The translations under genes and the position numbers were made by a program. Below, in pieces: positions 11,736 to 22,189 of a stretch of 64,000 nt of DNA; positions within the stretch are counted from its first letter, which is position 1, and each line of letters opens with the position of its first letter. Source of the stretch: Harmothoe impar. Taxonomy: Eukaryota > Annelida > Polychaeta > Phyllodocida > Polynoidae. Under the pieces are notes generated by a model. That model saw only the letters and a program-made list of their open reading frames with translations. It was not told the DNA's origin and ran no database searches. The stretch covers positions 15,782,618 to 15,846,617 of the forward strand of contig OX381714.1 of assembly GCA_947462335.1 (NCBI GenBank), given 5' to 3'.

Positions 11736-12032
11736 CCCACGATTTCCTGAACCCGCTCTTTACCCTTACCCTTATAAACATCCCAATCTACTGCTCTGTT
11801 TTGTTTTTAGCCTCACTACTTATTACCAGTGGAGTTGGGGTTAGGAGCCTGGTACCTTAAAGGATGGGTTTGGGGCAGGAGAAGCATTATTTATTGTCAG
11901 TGGTAGGAACAGCAGGGGGTAAGAGTAGGTAGGGTGGGGTCAGAATGTTACACACTTCATCAGATGGAGGTGGGCATCCCTGTGGTTTCCCAGGCTACGG
12001 TTTGGGGTAATACTTTGCGTGCAACGTAGTGC

Positions 12033-12183
12033 TTAAAAGTTAAATGCATGATGTCATTACTATTGTCCATGCATATAGGGTTTATGCACTCCCGAAGGGT
12101 CGGCATGATGCTTGAATGTACCCATGCATCATAATGATAAAGGGCATAATATATCAGAGCAGTATGTGACCCTTGAAAGGTGA
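12033..12183. mobile_element. MITE family A, copy 4 (internally deleted)
   Basis: Short copy of about 150 bp. Centre GAAGGGTCGGCATGATGCTTG and right end AAAGGGCATAATATATCAGAG...GTGACCCTTGAAAGG are recognisable. Both inner palindromes are lost. Confidence 0.8.
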
Positions 12184-14470
12184 AAGTGTGAGCAGTAGGG
12201 CTTTGGAGTCGGCGAGATAGCGAGGAATGTACAAGCTATGCTGTAACATTCATGTACATCAACAAATGTATCTTAACGTTTACAACAATTACATTGGCTG
12301 GTGCCCCTTGAGCAGATAGTTCTGGGAACATATTGCAAAAGATTATGACTTTACCACCATATTATATGACCCAGAGGGAATGAACAGAAATTGCTCACCA
12401 AGGACTATAAGGGTTGTCCACATAAACTGACTCATTCTGCACAAGCCATCCTAAAACTGACCTATAAATCGCCCACTTACAACCATACCAAATCCTGCCC
12501 ATCTCCCTGAGGCATAGGCCCACCTGACCCCACCCAAACCCCTCCTTGGCATACTAAACGACACCTCATCCCCTCCGTAAAACATGGGAGTAAAATGTTG
12601 GCCTGTCACAGAGGGACACAAGTAATTGACCTATCAATTTGCCAGTTACCCTCAACCTCCCTCTCAGCATAAACAATGACCGTCCGGGCCAATTCCTCTG
12701 TGGCATACCAAATTACCCCCGTCAGCATCCTCCATAGTCAGCCGCTACTGCCCTGGTCAATTGATTTACCCCCTATTAAAGAAAGGGGAGCAAGAAGAGG
12801 ACACATGGTACTCTAGTTTATTCCTCCATGTTACAGGTGTTCTATAGAGATGCCATTCCTACTGTTTTACCTTAGATTGCTCATATATGTTTCTACTCTT
12901 TGGCTGAACTTTCTGTCTTGATTTGAATTCATTTCCTACAGAAAACTGACCAAAATAATTATTAGAATCTCCTACTCTTTGTGGACGAGGGAATGGCAAC
13001 TCTGTGGCAAGGAACCGGTTGTACATTTTACAGAATAGTAGATCCCTGACACAGGAGATGGTATTCTGTGATTCACAGCTCCTTTTTCCTTCAGTCCTGA
13101 CTCAGCCGCATATTTCCTGGATCTTAACTGTCTAGTAGTTTGTACACATCCTTGTGCTGACAAAAAGGCCAATTCCTCGTCCAGGTGCCTCCCCTCCTCT
13201 CTGTTCCCCTACACCTTGGGCTGTCTGTCATAGCACCTGCCCTCATAACACCCCACCCCTCCCCCATTTTTCTGTACTCTTTACTTCTCTTCTCACAACA
13301 TCCTTCAGCTCTTCTCTTCTCTTCTGCCCATCAATCCATAGCCTTCCTGATGTATAGACCTTCCCTTCCTCTGACCCATCCCTTTCCACCACAGGCTTCT
13401 TCTCTCCATCTCCCCTCCTTCCAGCCCCTCACACCACTCACCCAATGCCCCCCCTGCTCATACATACATCACCACACAGCACTCACACCCTCTGGTAATA
13501 TCCAGGAGTTGTTTGACTCCACTCAACAAATGAACATCAACAGTGAGCCAGGCAGGGCCGCCGCAGTGGGCTCGTTTGTCTTCGCTGCTCGCCAAAATAT
13601 ATATCTGCATCTTGTTATGATGCAGCAGGGGAGGGCGTCGGGAGGCCCTTGAAGTGGTGCATGGCTGTTAGCATAATAACATCTCAAAGGGGAGAGAGTT
13701 GTGATAATACGTCAAAACAGGGGTAGGTGTTAAAAGCCCGGCCTGGACGTCGAGTTGTGGTGGATAACAGATCAGGTGTATAGGAGGGAGTGGTCGCGGT
13801 AATCTATGGTTGCCATTCAAAAAGGTGGAGTTATTTTAGAATGGCTCGTGATTGATATGTGTATTGATGAGGGGCAATGTATTGTGTACTGAGGGTTAAT
13901 AATTCATCTCTCAACTTTCTCCTGTCATATTTACCTACAAAGTACTAACCAGCCCAATGATTTCAGAGCACTGTTTGAATGTTTCAGACTTGAATATAAT
14001 TTAGTGTCCTGTAAATAAGAAAATTATCCTAGGAAATTACATATTATTCCACCTTTTCACACATAAGTTACCCTTTTCATCATACAATGGCTTTCACAAT
14101 AGACGCAGTAATTGTTCCAATACTCAATATTATTTCAATTTGGGCTGCAATCTTTTCTGTTATGAGGGCTTATACATTTACTAGGCATACGATCTTCACC
14201 TACAGATTCCAACTCACTTGCACTCACACTCACACACACAGACCCTCCCACACCCACCCACCCAGCTGCACCCCTCCCTACACACATACCTGACACACAC
14301 ATGGAGACTATCATGGCATGGAGACTACAGGAGACATGTGTTTACATCCCTCAGGGACACCAACCAGTCTAAGTCTTTTTCCCCAGGCCCAATCTGATAA
14401 AAAGGACCCATTTCTGACCTCCTCAGTCTTTTTTCTTGCCCCCACCCCTTGGTACTATGGTGCACTGATA
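12184..14470. other. Gene-free, pyrimidine-rich middle
   Basis: 13160-13500 is a long C/T-rich tract that keeps a 155-codon ORF open by composition. 13500-13640 contains a GC-richer block (GGCAGGGCCGCCGCAGTGGG) that may be regulatory. CA repeats occur at 14224-14290. Confidence 0.5.
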
Positions 14471-14474
14471 TTCT

Positions 14475-14770
14475 TTGGCTCCCTATACAATCAATCTCTC
14501 AGTCACCATACAGTGTCTAATCAAGTTAGTCATTTTAGGCTCCCTATATGACCAACCTAGGTTAGTTGATATTGTCAGGTTGGTCAGTGCTGACCAACCC
14601 ACCTTAGCCCTTCTATTTTAGGCTAAATCCTTTTGACTAAGGCATTAGTCATATGTTGTTTAGTCATTCTTGAATGGTACTTGGTCATGCCTGACCAATG
14701 TCCCTATGATCAACCTGGGATAGCCACTACAGACGAAGCGCCCGGGCATTTAGATTATTAGTGTACATGC
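14475..14770. repeat. Palindrome-rich repeat family C, copy 1
   Basis: Contains GGCTCCCTATATGACCAACC, then GGTTAGTTGATATTGTC, TTTTGACTAAGGCATTAGTCA and, after the arm, GATAGCCACTAC...TTTAGATTATTAGTGTAC. Related sequence occurs at 22190-22465. GACCAACC/GGTTAGTC words appear in both orientations, so the unit can fold. No clear ends or target duplication. Confidence 0.55.
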
Positions 14771-14829
14771 ACTATGGTAGGCCTCAGCATAGGCAGAGCA
14801 GGGGAGTTGGATCTCAGCCCATTACTATG

Positions 14830-15215
14830 TTAACGAGCGGAGACAGACCAGGTGCATCACGGGAGATATGAGACTACCAGTGGCTCCGCCTGTTGAGTGG
14901 AACGCTCGCCCCATCTGGTGGTCGCCGCCCACAAAAACACGGCAAGAATGAACCATCAAAGTGCCTTCCCCCACACCCGAGCTGCTCCCAGGGGTCAAGG
15001 TCAAGGTCACCAAGCCCAAAGGTCAGGGTGTGTCTATAGGGTGACCATGGCAACGGCAGGGGTTGGCCGCTGGTGACGCTATCCAGGTAACCATGGGGAC
15101 TGGGTCCAGGTAACCAAGGACGCCAGCAGGGAGCATGTAACTCCCTATTGGATTTGGTGCCCATCAGGTCAAGGTCACAGGGAATGCCAGGTTAGGGTCA
15201 GTGGAGGTCAGAGGA
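14830..15215. promoter_or_regulatory. Nuclear-receptor and X-box cluster
   Basis: Contains GGTCAAGGTCAAGGTCACC (about 14995-15013), AAAGGTCAGGG, CAGGTCAAGGTCAC (about 15166) and further AGGTCA half-sites. Two X-boxes are GTGACCATGGCAAC (15041-15054) and GTAACCATGGGGAC (15087-15100). A GAGCTGCTC (14979) and CATCTGGTGGTCG are also present. TCAAGGTCA is the ERR/FTZ-F1 monomer site. Enhancer or promoter function is inferred. Confidence 0.5.
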
Positions 15216-18050
15216 AAAGGGGGATCGATGTGTTGGAATGATAGAATATGCCCTTTGACAGAAAAAGAAAGGAATGATTAAGAAAGGGCCAGATGTGTTT
15301 TTTATTGATGAGTTGGTTGCACCGATGTATTATGGCTTGCTGGTTGACTACAAGCTGACAACACAGTCTGTGAGATCATGAAGACAGCTATAAAGGAAAC
15401 ACACTGTTCTGAATTATTCAAAATGAATAAAAAACAGTTGACCAATACAATTGCCCATGCCAAGTGTATTACATTATCACGCACACATTCATATCACATT
15501 ATCATACATCCATATCACAATGACTCTCCTATTTGCTGAGCTGAGCACGTAAAGATATGATCTGCGAAGACAAATGGCAAGGGGGAGATAAGAGAGTGGC
15601 ACCCTAGGTGAAAAAGGTGTATATATGTAGATTAACTGGCCTTATCCCAAAAGGTAGGTGTGGCGCCAGAACACGTGGGGGATATTGTGTCTGACAAATT
15701 GCCCCTTCCCCTGGAGGGTCTGGCCATAATCATGTTCGCTTACATGATAAATAACTGCATGCTTAGCATGAAATACGAGGGATGGCGACCCTGCCCTGCC
15801 TGCCCTACACAACCGCCGCTCGGCCTCCGGGCGTCGGGAGCTGCTCACACCTCCCATGCACCTTTACAGTTAGATACTCCTCCCCAGCCAAATAGCCGTC
15901 CCACCCAAAGCCTCTGGTAAGCCTACATGACATGGATTCAGGCCTAGATTAAGCCTATATGACTAAGGTGTTACTGGGACTGTGATGTACCATGTTATAG
16001 GCTTTGTTATGATTTTCTCTATGAATAGTGCACAGCATGTGCAGAGCAGTTCGTTGTTGTTTTTGGGGAAATGAGTAATTCTGAGCAATTCAAGGTCAAT
16101 TCAGTAGAAAATGGACTGTTTAGAAGCAATCTAAAATGAATTGCAAATGAGTGGAGCAGATGTGCTGGGACGGTGGTATGGTGTATACCAAGTGATAACA
16201 GACAGAATATCATGTTTATAGTCCAACTTGTTTTTCGGGTAAAACAAGGTGGTCCATACTGTGTCCAATTAGTGGGACAAATCGAAACGCACTAAAGCTG
16301 GGACCGCTCTCTCCTCCCCCTCCCCCATGCCACCCATGCAAACCACTGCCTTATCTGTTCCGCGGTAGGGGTGAACAAGCCGCACTGATAAGACCCCCAC
16401 TTAGACCTACCTGCCGCACCTGTCCTATCTTGATGAACCCTAAACGACTGCTCGGAATACCTGAACAGGACAGAGCTGCTGTCCGAGCTGCTCACCCCCG
16501 TCCCTGCACCCATTCCCCTGATCCACACGGGGATCCACACTGTATGTAAACCTGCACTGTATACAGTAGATTCTACTTCTCAGCTACATTAACTTCTAAT
16601 GGTGCAGACACCAAACGCGGGCATCAGGGCAGTGTCTAGCCTCTTGTAATGTCTGCATTTGTTTTTGTTGTAGAAACAGGTATATTATTCCCCAAATGAT
16701 ATTTGCAGCGTCTTTTTGTTGAGAAATGTGACATTTTCTCAAATTCAATTTGTGGAAATTCAAAAGGGTTATTTTGGCAACATACAATGTGCAGAAAGCT
16801 TGGGACCCTCCACAAGTCACCAGAGTAAGGCAGCTGCGAGAGACTCCGAGGAGACCACAGACGGTAAAAAAAAAGGAGAGATCTTTGGTATTTATTTTTC
16901 TTCTCACTTTCGGCGTGAGGTATGGGTCGGATTATCTTTGTAATCTTATCGCGGGGAGCGGTGCTTTGTACAAGCGGCAGGAGATAACGTTGTAGGGAGA
17001 TAATGCAGTCCTCCTGCTCTGTTTGTTCCTGCTCGTGAGCAATTTGTAAGGGTTAGCTTTGTAATCTATACCCCCTTACACCATGCCAGGCCTTAGATAA
17101 TAAATCTCTCCTATACAATGTAGTGGTAAAAATAAAAGGGGAATTTCTGATTCCCTTTAGCTATGTAGGATGTAATACAGCATGGGTATTATCACACATC
17201 CATGTTAACACTTGTGGGACTAGGTTACACAGGTTAAGCATTCTCTCAAACGGATTTGATATGGCCTCCCACAGATGCCATGCCTCAGTACCCTCGGTGG
17301 TAAACATTTTGGGTGTTATTACCGGTACTAAGTGCAGTACCTGAATCATTCCTCCAGGTGGGGCCCAGGGTGTAGGGGTAGGGATTTAGGAGGTGGTGCC
17401 TGGAGGTGTGGGTGAAGTGGCTTAAGTGCACAGGTGTAGGGAGGGGTGTACTGGAGGAGATGGAGGCTGAGATGGGGGATGGAGCTATGAAGGTGATGGG
17501 GTGAATCTGTCTGCTGGGGGTCGGGACCAGAGAGACTAGTATAACATGTCCATATTTTAAGATTGGGACTATACCTTTTTGTGAGGTTATGGGCAGAGGC
17601 TATAGTAAAGTCCGGGCCAGGGTTGTAAGATACCCTACAGGAAACTCTTCTGTGCAATGACTTTGTTGAACTAGTTTCACAGTTGAAATTGCTACAAAAC
17701 CTTTTTTTAGATCAGATGTAATCTAATCGCCCCCAGGATGATGCAGGTAGACATTATATAAGCTCAAAAGTAGGTTTATTGAATATTTCCTGTGGAGATA
17801 TCCAAATAATCAAAACAAGATCTACCTCAGTATACGACCCAGCCTAGATGATGGCATTGTTTAAACTTGAGACACCATACCTTCTGGTATGAGAACAGGA
17901 GACGGTCACAGGCTGTATAAAAACACCAGTCAGGTTACACGAGACAAGAATCGTCCTGATTGTTTATTTCTGGTCATGGAGAGAGGGAGGAGATTCCCAA
18001 GTGTTGTTGGCAGACTGAGAGCAGTGAACAACACTGTAAGGGGGAGATGG
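15216..18050. other. Gene-free stretch with scattered motif copies
   Basis: GAGCTGCTC at 15838 and 16485 are the main signals, in small GC-rich patches (15780-15900, 16300-16540). ORFs up to 103 codons lack splice or codon support. Confidence 0.5.
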
Positions 18051-18109
18051 ATACACTGCATGAAAATTCCTGTTTAAATATATTTAAGTTTTACTTAAAC
18101 AACCAGGAA

Positions 18110-18370
18110 TTGTCACGGCAATGTCATATGACATTTCCGGTAAATTTAAGGTGAACCTAAATTTACCGTAAATGTCATATGACATTTCCTGTGAATTTAA
18201 GGTCAACCTAAATTCATTGTCAATATCATATGATATTTCCGGTGAATTTAAGTTGACCTTAAATTCATTGTCAATATCAAATGACATTTCCGGTGAATTT
18301 AAGTTGACCTTAAATTCATTGTCAATATCATATGAAATTTCCAGGAATTTAAGGTTCCTCTTAGATTTAC
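18110..18370. repeat. Five-copy 50-51 bp palindromic subterminal repeat
   Basis: Units recur at about 18123, 18173, 18224, 18275 and 18326. Each contains two small palindromes: one around GTCATATGAC/ATATCATATGATAT and one of the form GAATTTAAGGT-AACCTTAAATTC. The 51-bp spacing keeps frame, so both strands show short ORFs with 17-residue repeats. I treat these as shadows of the DNA repeat. Its place inside the left transposon end suggests transposase-binding subterminal repeats. Confidence 0.85.
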
Positions 18371-18636
18371 CGGGAAGCTATTGCATTCAAAAATACTGTC
18401 ATAGTATTTCATTATTTTGCCATCAAGGGTCCAAATAAAAACATGATAATCATAAGAACAAGGTAAAAACGTAAATATACATTTTATAATAAGGGTTTTA
18501 TTACTCAAACATACAAGACTTAGTGCACATCTGCAATAAACTCACAATGAGATATGGAATGGAAATTATTAATTATTTACACATATATATATATATATTT
18601 ACACTCAATCATGCAGGATCATCAAGAAATTGCACC

Positions 18637-18748
18637 ACCTGGAGGTAGCATATGACACCTTGTACGCGCCCTGGAGGTGCAGGTAGCTTGGGGAGAGGTG
18701 TGACGGTCTGTGTGGCAGTGTAGAGCCGCCAGGAGGTAGCATATGATT
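18637..18748 (+). repeat. Outlying copy of the 91-bp satellite unit
   Basis: One full and one partial unit of the sequence tandemly repeated at 19132-20367, in the same orientation, with several substitutions. It is followed by a short direct duplication containing CGACACGTGCAACACGGGG (about 18769-18820). The nested MITE separates it from the main array. Confidence 0.85.
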
Positions 18749-18880
18749 GCCTCTACATGGGTAAAAATCGACACGTGCAACACGGGGACACGGGGGGTTT
18801 AGAATCGACACGTGCAACACGGGGGTCTTAAAAATTGACGGACACAGACCTTCTTATAGGACTCTAGCATATTTTACATA

Positions 18881-19102
18881 CCGTAAATTCTCGCGTAGAA
18901 GCCGCGGCTTGTACGCGGCTCAGACTCAGCTTTCTTTTGATACCAAAGATGCCTATATAGGGTGCGGCTTATACGAGAGTTTTTATTAGTATACTACAGT
19001 ACCAAAATCGAAATATTCAGACCCCCTCTGCGGCTTATATAATTTTTGAAAGTTAGGGGTGCGGCTTATACGCGAGTTAGGCTTATACGCGAGAATTTAC
19101 GG
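18881..19102. mobile_element. 222-bp MITE with CCGTAAATTCTCGCG termini, TA-flanked
   Basis: Terminal inverted repeats CCGTAAATTCTCGCGTA and TACGCGAGAATTTACGG bound the element. TA flanks it on both sides (18879-18880, 19103-19104), although ACAT duplicated around ACCGT...ACGGT is an alternative reading. The interior has GCGGCTTATACG repeated several times. TA duplication suggests a Tc1/mariner/pogo relationship. It is nested inside the CACTG-ended element and so inserted later. Confidence 0.75.
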
Positions 19103-20416
19103 TACATGAAAATCGACTGTAGGGCAGTAGAGAGCCGCCAGGAGGTAGCATATGACGCCTTGTACGCGCCCTGGAGGTGCAGGCAGCTGGGGGAGGGGTG
19201 TGGCAGTGTAGAGCCGCCAGGAGGTAGCATATGACACCTTGTACGCGCCCTGGAGGTGCAGGCAGCTGGGGGAGGGGTGTGGCGGTCTGTGTGGCACTAT
19301 AGAGCCGCCAGGAGGTAGCATATGGCACCTTGTACGCGCCCTGGAGGTGCAGGCAGCTGGGGGAGGAGTGTGGCGGTCTGTGTGGCAGTGTAGAGCCGCC
19401 AGGAGGTAGCATATGACACCTTGTACGCGCCCTGGAGGTGCAGGCAGCTGGGGGAGGAGTGTGGCGGTCTGTGTGGCAGTACAGAGCCGCCAGGAGGTAG
19501 CATATGGCACCTTGTACGCGCCCTGGAGGTGCAGGTAGCTGGGGGAGGGTTGTGGCGGTCTGTGTGGCAGTGTAGAGCCGCCAGGAGGTAGCATATGACA
19601 CCTTGTACGCGCCCTGGAGGTGCAGGCAGCTGGGGGAGGGGTGTGGCAGTGTAGAGCCGCCAGGAGGTAGCATATGACACCTTGTACGCGCCCTGGAGGT
19701 GCAGGCAGCTGGGGGAGGGGTGTGGCGGTCTGTGTGGCACTATAGAGCCGCCAGGAGGTAGCATATGGCACCTTGTACGCGCCCTGGAGGTGCAGGCAGC
19801 TGGGGGAGGAGTGTGGCGGTCTGTGTGGCAGTGTAGAGCCGCCAGGAGGTAGCATATGACACCTTGTACGCGCCCTGGAGGTGCAGGCAGCTGGGGGAGG
19901 AGTGTGGCGGTCTGTGTGGCAGTACAGAGCCGCCAGGAGGTAGCATATGGCACCTTGTACGCGCCCTGGAGGTGCAGGTAGCTGGGGGAGGGTTGTGGCG
20001 GTCTGTGTGGCAGTGTAGAGCCGCCAGGAGGTAGCATATGACACCTTGTACGCGCCCTGGAGGTGCAGGCAGCTGGGGGAGGGGTGTGGCAGTGTAGAGC
20101 CGCCAGGAGGTAGCATATGACACCTTGTACGCGCCCTGGAGGTGCAGGCAGCTGGGGGAGGGGTGTGGCGGTCTGTGTGGCAGTGTAGAGCCGCCAGGAG
20201 GTAGCATATGACACCTTGTAAGCGCCCTGGAGGTGCAGGCAGCTTGGGGAGGAGTGTGGCGGTCTGTGTGGCAGTGTAGAGCCGCCAGGAGGTAGCATAT
20301 GACACCTTGTACGCGCCCTGGAGGTGCAGGCAGCTGGGGGAGGGGTGTGGCAGTGTAGAGCCGCCAGTGTGCACCCAATGACGGCCAACACTACACTGAT
20401 CCGCTTCAGTGAACAT
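19097..20416 (-). CDS. 439-codon repeat ORF across the satellite (doubtful)
   Basis: A true ATG lies at 20416-20414, just inside a promoter-like block, and the ORF runs the whole array to a stop in the nested MITE end. Both monomer lengths (91 and 79 bp) leave remainder 1 on division by 3, so successive monomers are read in successive frames. The protein period is three monomers, about 91 residues, containing phrases such as LPPGGSTLPH, LHLQGAYKVSYATSW and PPPAACTSRARTR. All three minus frames are open (439, 364 and 212 codons), so openness belongs to the monomer and not to one frame. I lean towards a non-coding satellite. A Pro/Cys-rich repeat protein cannot be excluded. Confidence 0.2.
   Translation of the reverse strand: MFTEADQCSVGRHWVHTGGSTLPHPSPSCLHLQGAYKVSYATSWRLYTATQTATLLPKLPAPPGRLQGVICYLLAALHCHTDRHTPPPAACTSRARTRCHMLPPGGSTLPHPSPSCLHLQGAYKVSYATSWRLYTATQTATTLPQLPAPPGRVQGAICYLLAALYCHTDRHTPPPAACTSRARTRCHMLPPGGSTLPHRPPHSSPSCLHLQGAYKVPYATSWRLYSATQTATPLPQLPAPPGRVQGVICYLLAALHCHTPPPAACTSRARTRCHMLPPGGSTLPHRPPQPSPSYLHLQGAYKVPYATSWRLCTATQTATLLPQLPAPPGRVQGVICYLLAALHCHTDRHTPPPAACTSRARTRCHMLPPGGSIVPHRPPHPSPSCLHLQGAYKVSYATSWRLYTATPLPQLPAPPGRVQGVICYLLAALYCPTVDFHVP
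19132..20367 (+). repeat. Satellite array with 443-bp higher-order repeat
   Basis: Fourteen monomers begin GAGCCGCCAGGAGG. Starts are 19132, 19211, 19302, 19393, 19484, 19575, 19654, 19745, 19836, 19927, 20018, 20097, 20188 and 20279, then a partial unit. Monomers are either 91 bp or 79 bp; the short form lacks a 12-bp block (GGCGGTCTGTGT or an equivalent alignment). The order long-long-long-long-short gives a 443-bp unit: 19211-19653 and 19654-20096 are nearly identical, including private variants (GGCACTATA, GGCAGTACA, AGGGTTGTGG). The array therefore grew by copying multi-monomer blocks, not only single units. Confidence 0.93.
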
Positions 20417-20510
20417 CAGAGGTCACGTGACCTCCCTAGCCAATCAGTAGGAGGTCTCGCGGAGGTCACGTGACCATGAGGCACCCCCCATATAATGGGG
20501 GTGCTGCTAT
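20404..20510. promoter_or_regulatory. Promoter-like block inside the transposon
   Basis: Two GGTCACGTGACC palindromes (USF/Myc-type E-boxes, near 20421 and 20465) flank a CCAAT box (AGCCAATCAG) and a CTCGCGGAG word. A TATAAT within the inverted repeat CCCCCATATAATGGGGG follows. The block lies between the satellite and the minisatellite and could drive transcription in either direction. Known families: USF binds CACGTG, NF-Y binds CCAAT. Activity is inference. Confidence 0.5.
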
Positions 20511-20687
20511 GGGTGCTCCCCACTTCACCACTGCCTGCACTACTGGACACACCTGCTGCTGCTACAACCTACCTGCTGCCTGCCGAAGCTCTGCCAGATT
20601 GACTGCCCAGCTGCCTACCTGACTGCCCAGCTGCCCCCTAGGCTGGCAGAGGCTGGGGGCTGGTATAACCATCCATCACTCCATTGG

Positions 20688-20849
20688 GGCTCTCCCGGCC
20701 TCCCTGGTGGCTCTCCCGGCCTCCCTGGTGGCTCTCCCGGCCTCCCTGGGGGCTCTCCTGGCCTCCCTGGAGCCTCACCCGGCCTCCCCTGAGTCTCTCC
20801 CGGCCTCCCCTGAGCCTCTCCCGGCCTCCCTGGAGCCTCTCCCGGCCTA
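20688..20849 (+). repeat. 21-bp GC-rich minisatellite
   Basis: About 7.7 copies of a 21-bp unit of the form GGCTCTCCCGGCCTCCCTGG(T), starting at 20688, 20709, 20730 and so on. Later units carry GCCTC starts and CCCCTGA ends. Because 21 is divisible by 3 it translates as heptapeptide repeats on both strands (LSRPPWW-like on plus, GRPGEPP-like on minus). Those ORFs are short and I do not call them genes. Confidence 0.92.
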
Positions 20850-20929
20850 ATAACCCCCTCCCCATGCCCCCAAAAATGATGAGATTGGTGAAATGAATAA
20901 AAAATCATCCCACTGAATTCCAAAATAAG

Positions 20930-21398
20930 CAGATTTTGTTATATTGAAGTCATTTAGGTAAAATTAGAGTGAATGGCAATATCTGTTAAAAGGTCATATA
21001 TAGGTCATTAAATTTGCTTAAATGTCAATTCCTGATGAGCAGCGCCTGGACGTTGACATTTGGTTTAATCACATTTAAGTAGATTTCTGATGGTCTTGAA
21101 ATTTGGTTTAATCACATTTAAGTAAATTTTCCTTGGCCTTGACATTTTGTTTAATCACCTATAATCACATTTAGGTAAATATTTTGGTGCATTTAGGTCA
21201 ACTTAAATTTGCTTAAATATACCAAAATAGTCACTTTTGGTATACCAAAATATGCTTAAATGTGAAAGCTTTGACATTTAAGTCTTCCCGGCAAGGTCGA
21301 TTAAAGGTCATTATAGCTACTTATCTACGACATTTAAGCATATATAATGACTTTTAGGGAAAACTTAAATGAACTTATATCGAGTTTTTCATGCAGTG
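20930..21398. repeat. Right subterminal repeat region of the CACTG-ended element
   Basis: AT-rich stretch with reiterated TTTGGTTTAATCACATTTAAG (three partial copies from about 21058 to 21180), AACTTAAATTTGCTTAAAT, and a TACCAAAAT/ATTTTGGTA hairpin. It shares AGGTCAACTTAAA-type words with the left palindromic array and ends at TTTTTCATGCAGTG. Confidence 0.75.
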
Positions 21399-22189
21399 AT
21401 AGTTACAAAGGGGAAGGTGAACAGGGAGGAACACACTGGGAAAAAGTCACAACCTAGCAGATAAGAGATATAGAGATGTAGCCCTGGATATGACAAGGGA
21501 TAGGAAAGAATATTGGTAGTGTACTGATAACGCTTAGAGTGAGGGATTGTATGTACTGTTGGCTGAAGGGCTATTTGTCTGAAGGACATTGTGTTGGAAG
21601 GGGCCAATCTATTTGGGTAAATATCATTGGCGAAGACTGATTGAATTCAATAATTGCCTGAACAATTTGTGAATGAATGACAGAATGCAATATCTAGGGA
21701 TGTTTTTAGAAATTAGAATTTCTTTAAATAAACAGTATTATATGGCCTGTGTGCAGATTGGGCCGTAAGAGAAGAGAAGAACATGAAAGAGGGGAATCAC
21801 AAGTAGAGATGCTCTACTTTAAGTGTTGAATTATCAACAGCAGCCCAGAAAGAACTCCAGCTGGCCTGGGCACTATAACCTATAGGTGCTGGAGGGAGTG
21901 TATAGGTGTAGGGGCTGAGGTGTAGCAGGCTACAGGAGGAGGTGTCAGGACGATAGCGAGGCCCAGCGACGCCCATCATTACCCCTCCATCATTAGCCAT
22001 GCTCCACGGTAGACGCCGTCCTCCAGGGTAATGGGGCGAACAGGGCGCCCTCTGGTGGTATGTGGAGGGAGGCAGAAGGTGGTGCAGAGGCCCCCTCCTC
22101 CTCCAGGGTCTGTTCCCATCTGCACGTGCTGGAGAACAGAAGGCCTCCTCCACCTCCTCCCAGCACTGATAATATGTGGGTTTAAGATG

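Larger units (their letters stand above)
18054..21398. mobile_element. 3.3-kb CACTA/EnSpm-like non-autonomous DNA transposon
   Basis: The left end reads CACTGCATGAAAATTCC and the reverse complement of the right end reads CACTGCATGAAAAACTC, so 13 terminal bases are identical, with weaker similarity for about 20 more. The trinucleotide ATA flanks both ends (18051-18053 and 21399-21401). CACTR termini with a 3-bp target duplication match the EnSpm/CACTA superfamily; Chapaev/Mirage-like elements are the alternative. The subterminal 300-450 bp at each end are AT-rich and full of repeated TTTAAGT/AACTTAAA words, a known CACTA feature bound by transposase. The interior holds a higher-order tandem repeat, a nested MITE, a promoter-like block and a minisatellite. 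No transposase is visible. Confidence 0.8.

Noticed and set aside
13185..13652. 155-codon ORF, Ser/Pro/Leu-rich
   Set aside because: Kept open by a long pyrimidine tract; no splice sites or domain.
18110..18370. CRISPR-like appearance of spaced palindromic repeats
   Set aside because: No unique spacers: the whole 50-bp unit is repeated. It lies at a transposon end in an animal genome.
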